Source: Phoronis ovalis (Eukaryota > Phoronida > Phoronidae). Taken from it: a DNA stretch of 28,105 nt. The stretch lies in NCBI GenBank assembly GCA_028565635.1, contig JAOXYB010039728.1, positions 1-28,105 on the forward strand. The letters run 5' to 3'. The number at the start of each line of letters is the position of its first letter. The first letter of the stretch is position 1. Made by a program: the position numbers and the translations under genes. The notes beneath the pieces are model-generated. The model ran no database searches and was not told the origin of the DNA. It saw nothing but the letters and a program-made list of their open reading frames with translations. Positions 28,037 through 28,105 of this stretch are shown here, one piece after another.

Positions 28037-28105
28037 ATCTCTACAGAGAACCTTGGATGAACTGAAAGGTTATCAAGTGAAACACAAACATTGGCAACAG
28101 CAGAA
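28037..28105 (+). pseudogene. TTC17: TTC17 exon v4 copy, cut by window end
   Basis: The first 69 nt of the 167-bp exon v4 (SLQRTLDELKGYQVKHKHWQ and on). The window ends inside the exon. Confidence 0.9.

Larger units (their letters stand above)
25687..28105. repeat. Right arm of 4.8-kb palindrome
   Basis: The reverse complement of 23268-25686, running to the last base of the window, so its true end is not seen. It holds plus-strand copies of TTC17 exons v1-v3 and the first 69 nt of v4 with identical splice sites. Confidence 0.97.

Noticed and set aside
1-28105. tRNA genes, CRISPR-like arrays or bacterial-type operons
   Set aside because: No B-box-like GGTTCGAATCC with a cloverleaf context was found (the TTCGAATC near 9935 is inside exon v18). 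No regularly spaced direct repeats beyond three units, and gene structure is clearly spliced.

Overview
The window is eukaryotic: it is AT-rich and gene-sparse, its coding sequence is cut into short exons with GT..AG introns, and it has AATAAA polyadenylation signals and many foldback elements. Both genes belong to animal families (M1AP and TTC17). Compact phase-conserved exons and introns of about 0.1-2.7 kb suggest an invertebrate, possibly a mollusc or other marine lophotrochozoan. The sequence alone does not settle the clade.

Layout. (1) 28-2395, plus strand: the last five visible coding exons of an M1AP (meiosis 1 associated protein) orthologue, ending with TAA. (2) 2396-4891: a shared tail-to-tail 3' region with polyadenylation signals on both strands. 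(3) 4892-25321, minus strand: 24 exons of TTC17 (tetratricopeptide repeat protein 17). They join into one uninterrupted frame of 1123 residues plus TGA, with matching phase at every junction. The N-terminal exons are not in the window. (4) 23268-28105: a palindrome of about 4.8 kb. The right arm (25687-28105) is the reverse complement of 23268-25686, centred on an (AT)16 tract, and carries plus-strand copies of TTC17 exons v1-v4. No mismatch appeared in any segment compared, and the right arm runs to the last base of the window.

The visible TTC17 protein has three TPR blocks (residues about 1-132, 408-530 and 960-1110). A lysine-rich linker partly encoded by a 33-bp microexon lies between blocks 1 and 2, and a cysteine-rich, TPR-free insert lies between blocks 2 and 3. 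Introns hold several non-autonomous foldback/MITE-like elements (5649-6694, 16879-16979, 22741-22958, 23560-23925) and a short tandem repeat (15111-15240).

The two genes have no obvious functional link. M1AP acts in meiotic recombination; TTC17 is a TPR protein linked to cilia and actin and reported in the endoplasmic reticulum. The most unusual structure is the terminal palindrome, for which an assembly or library foldback is the leading explanation. No convincing new biological system was found.
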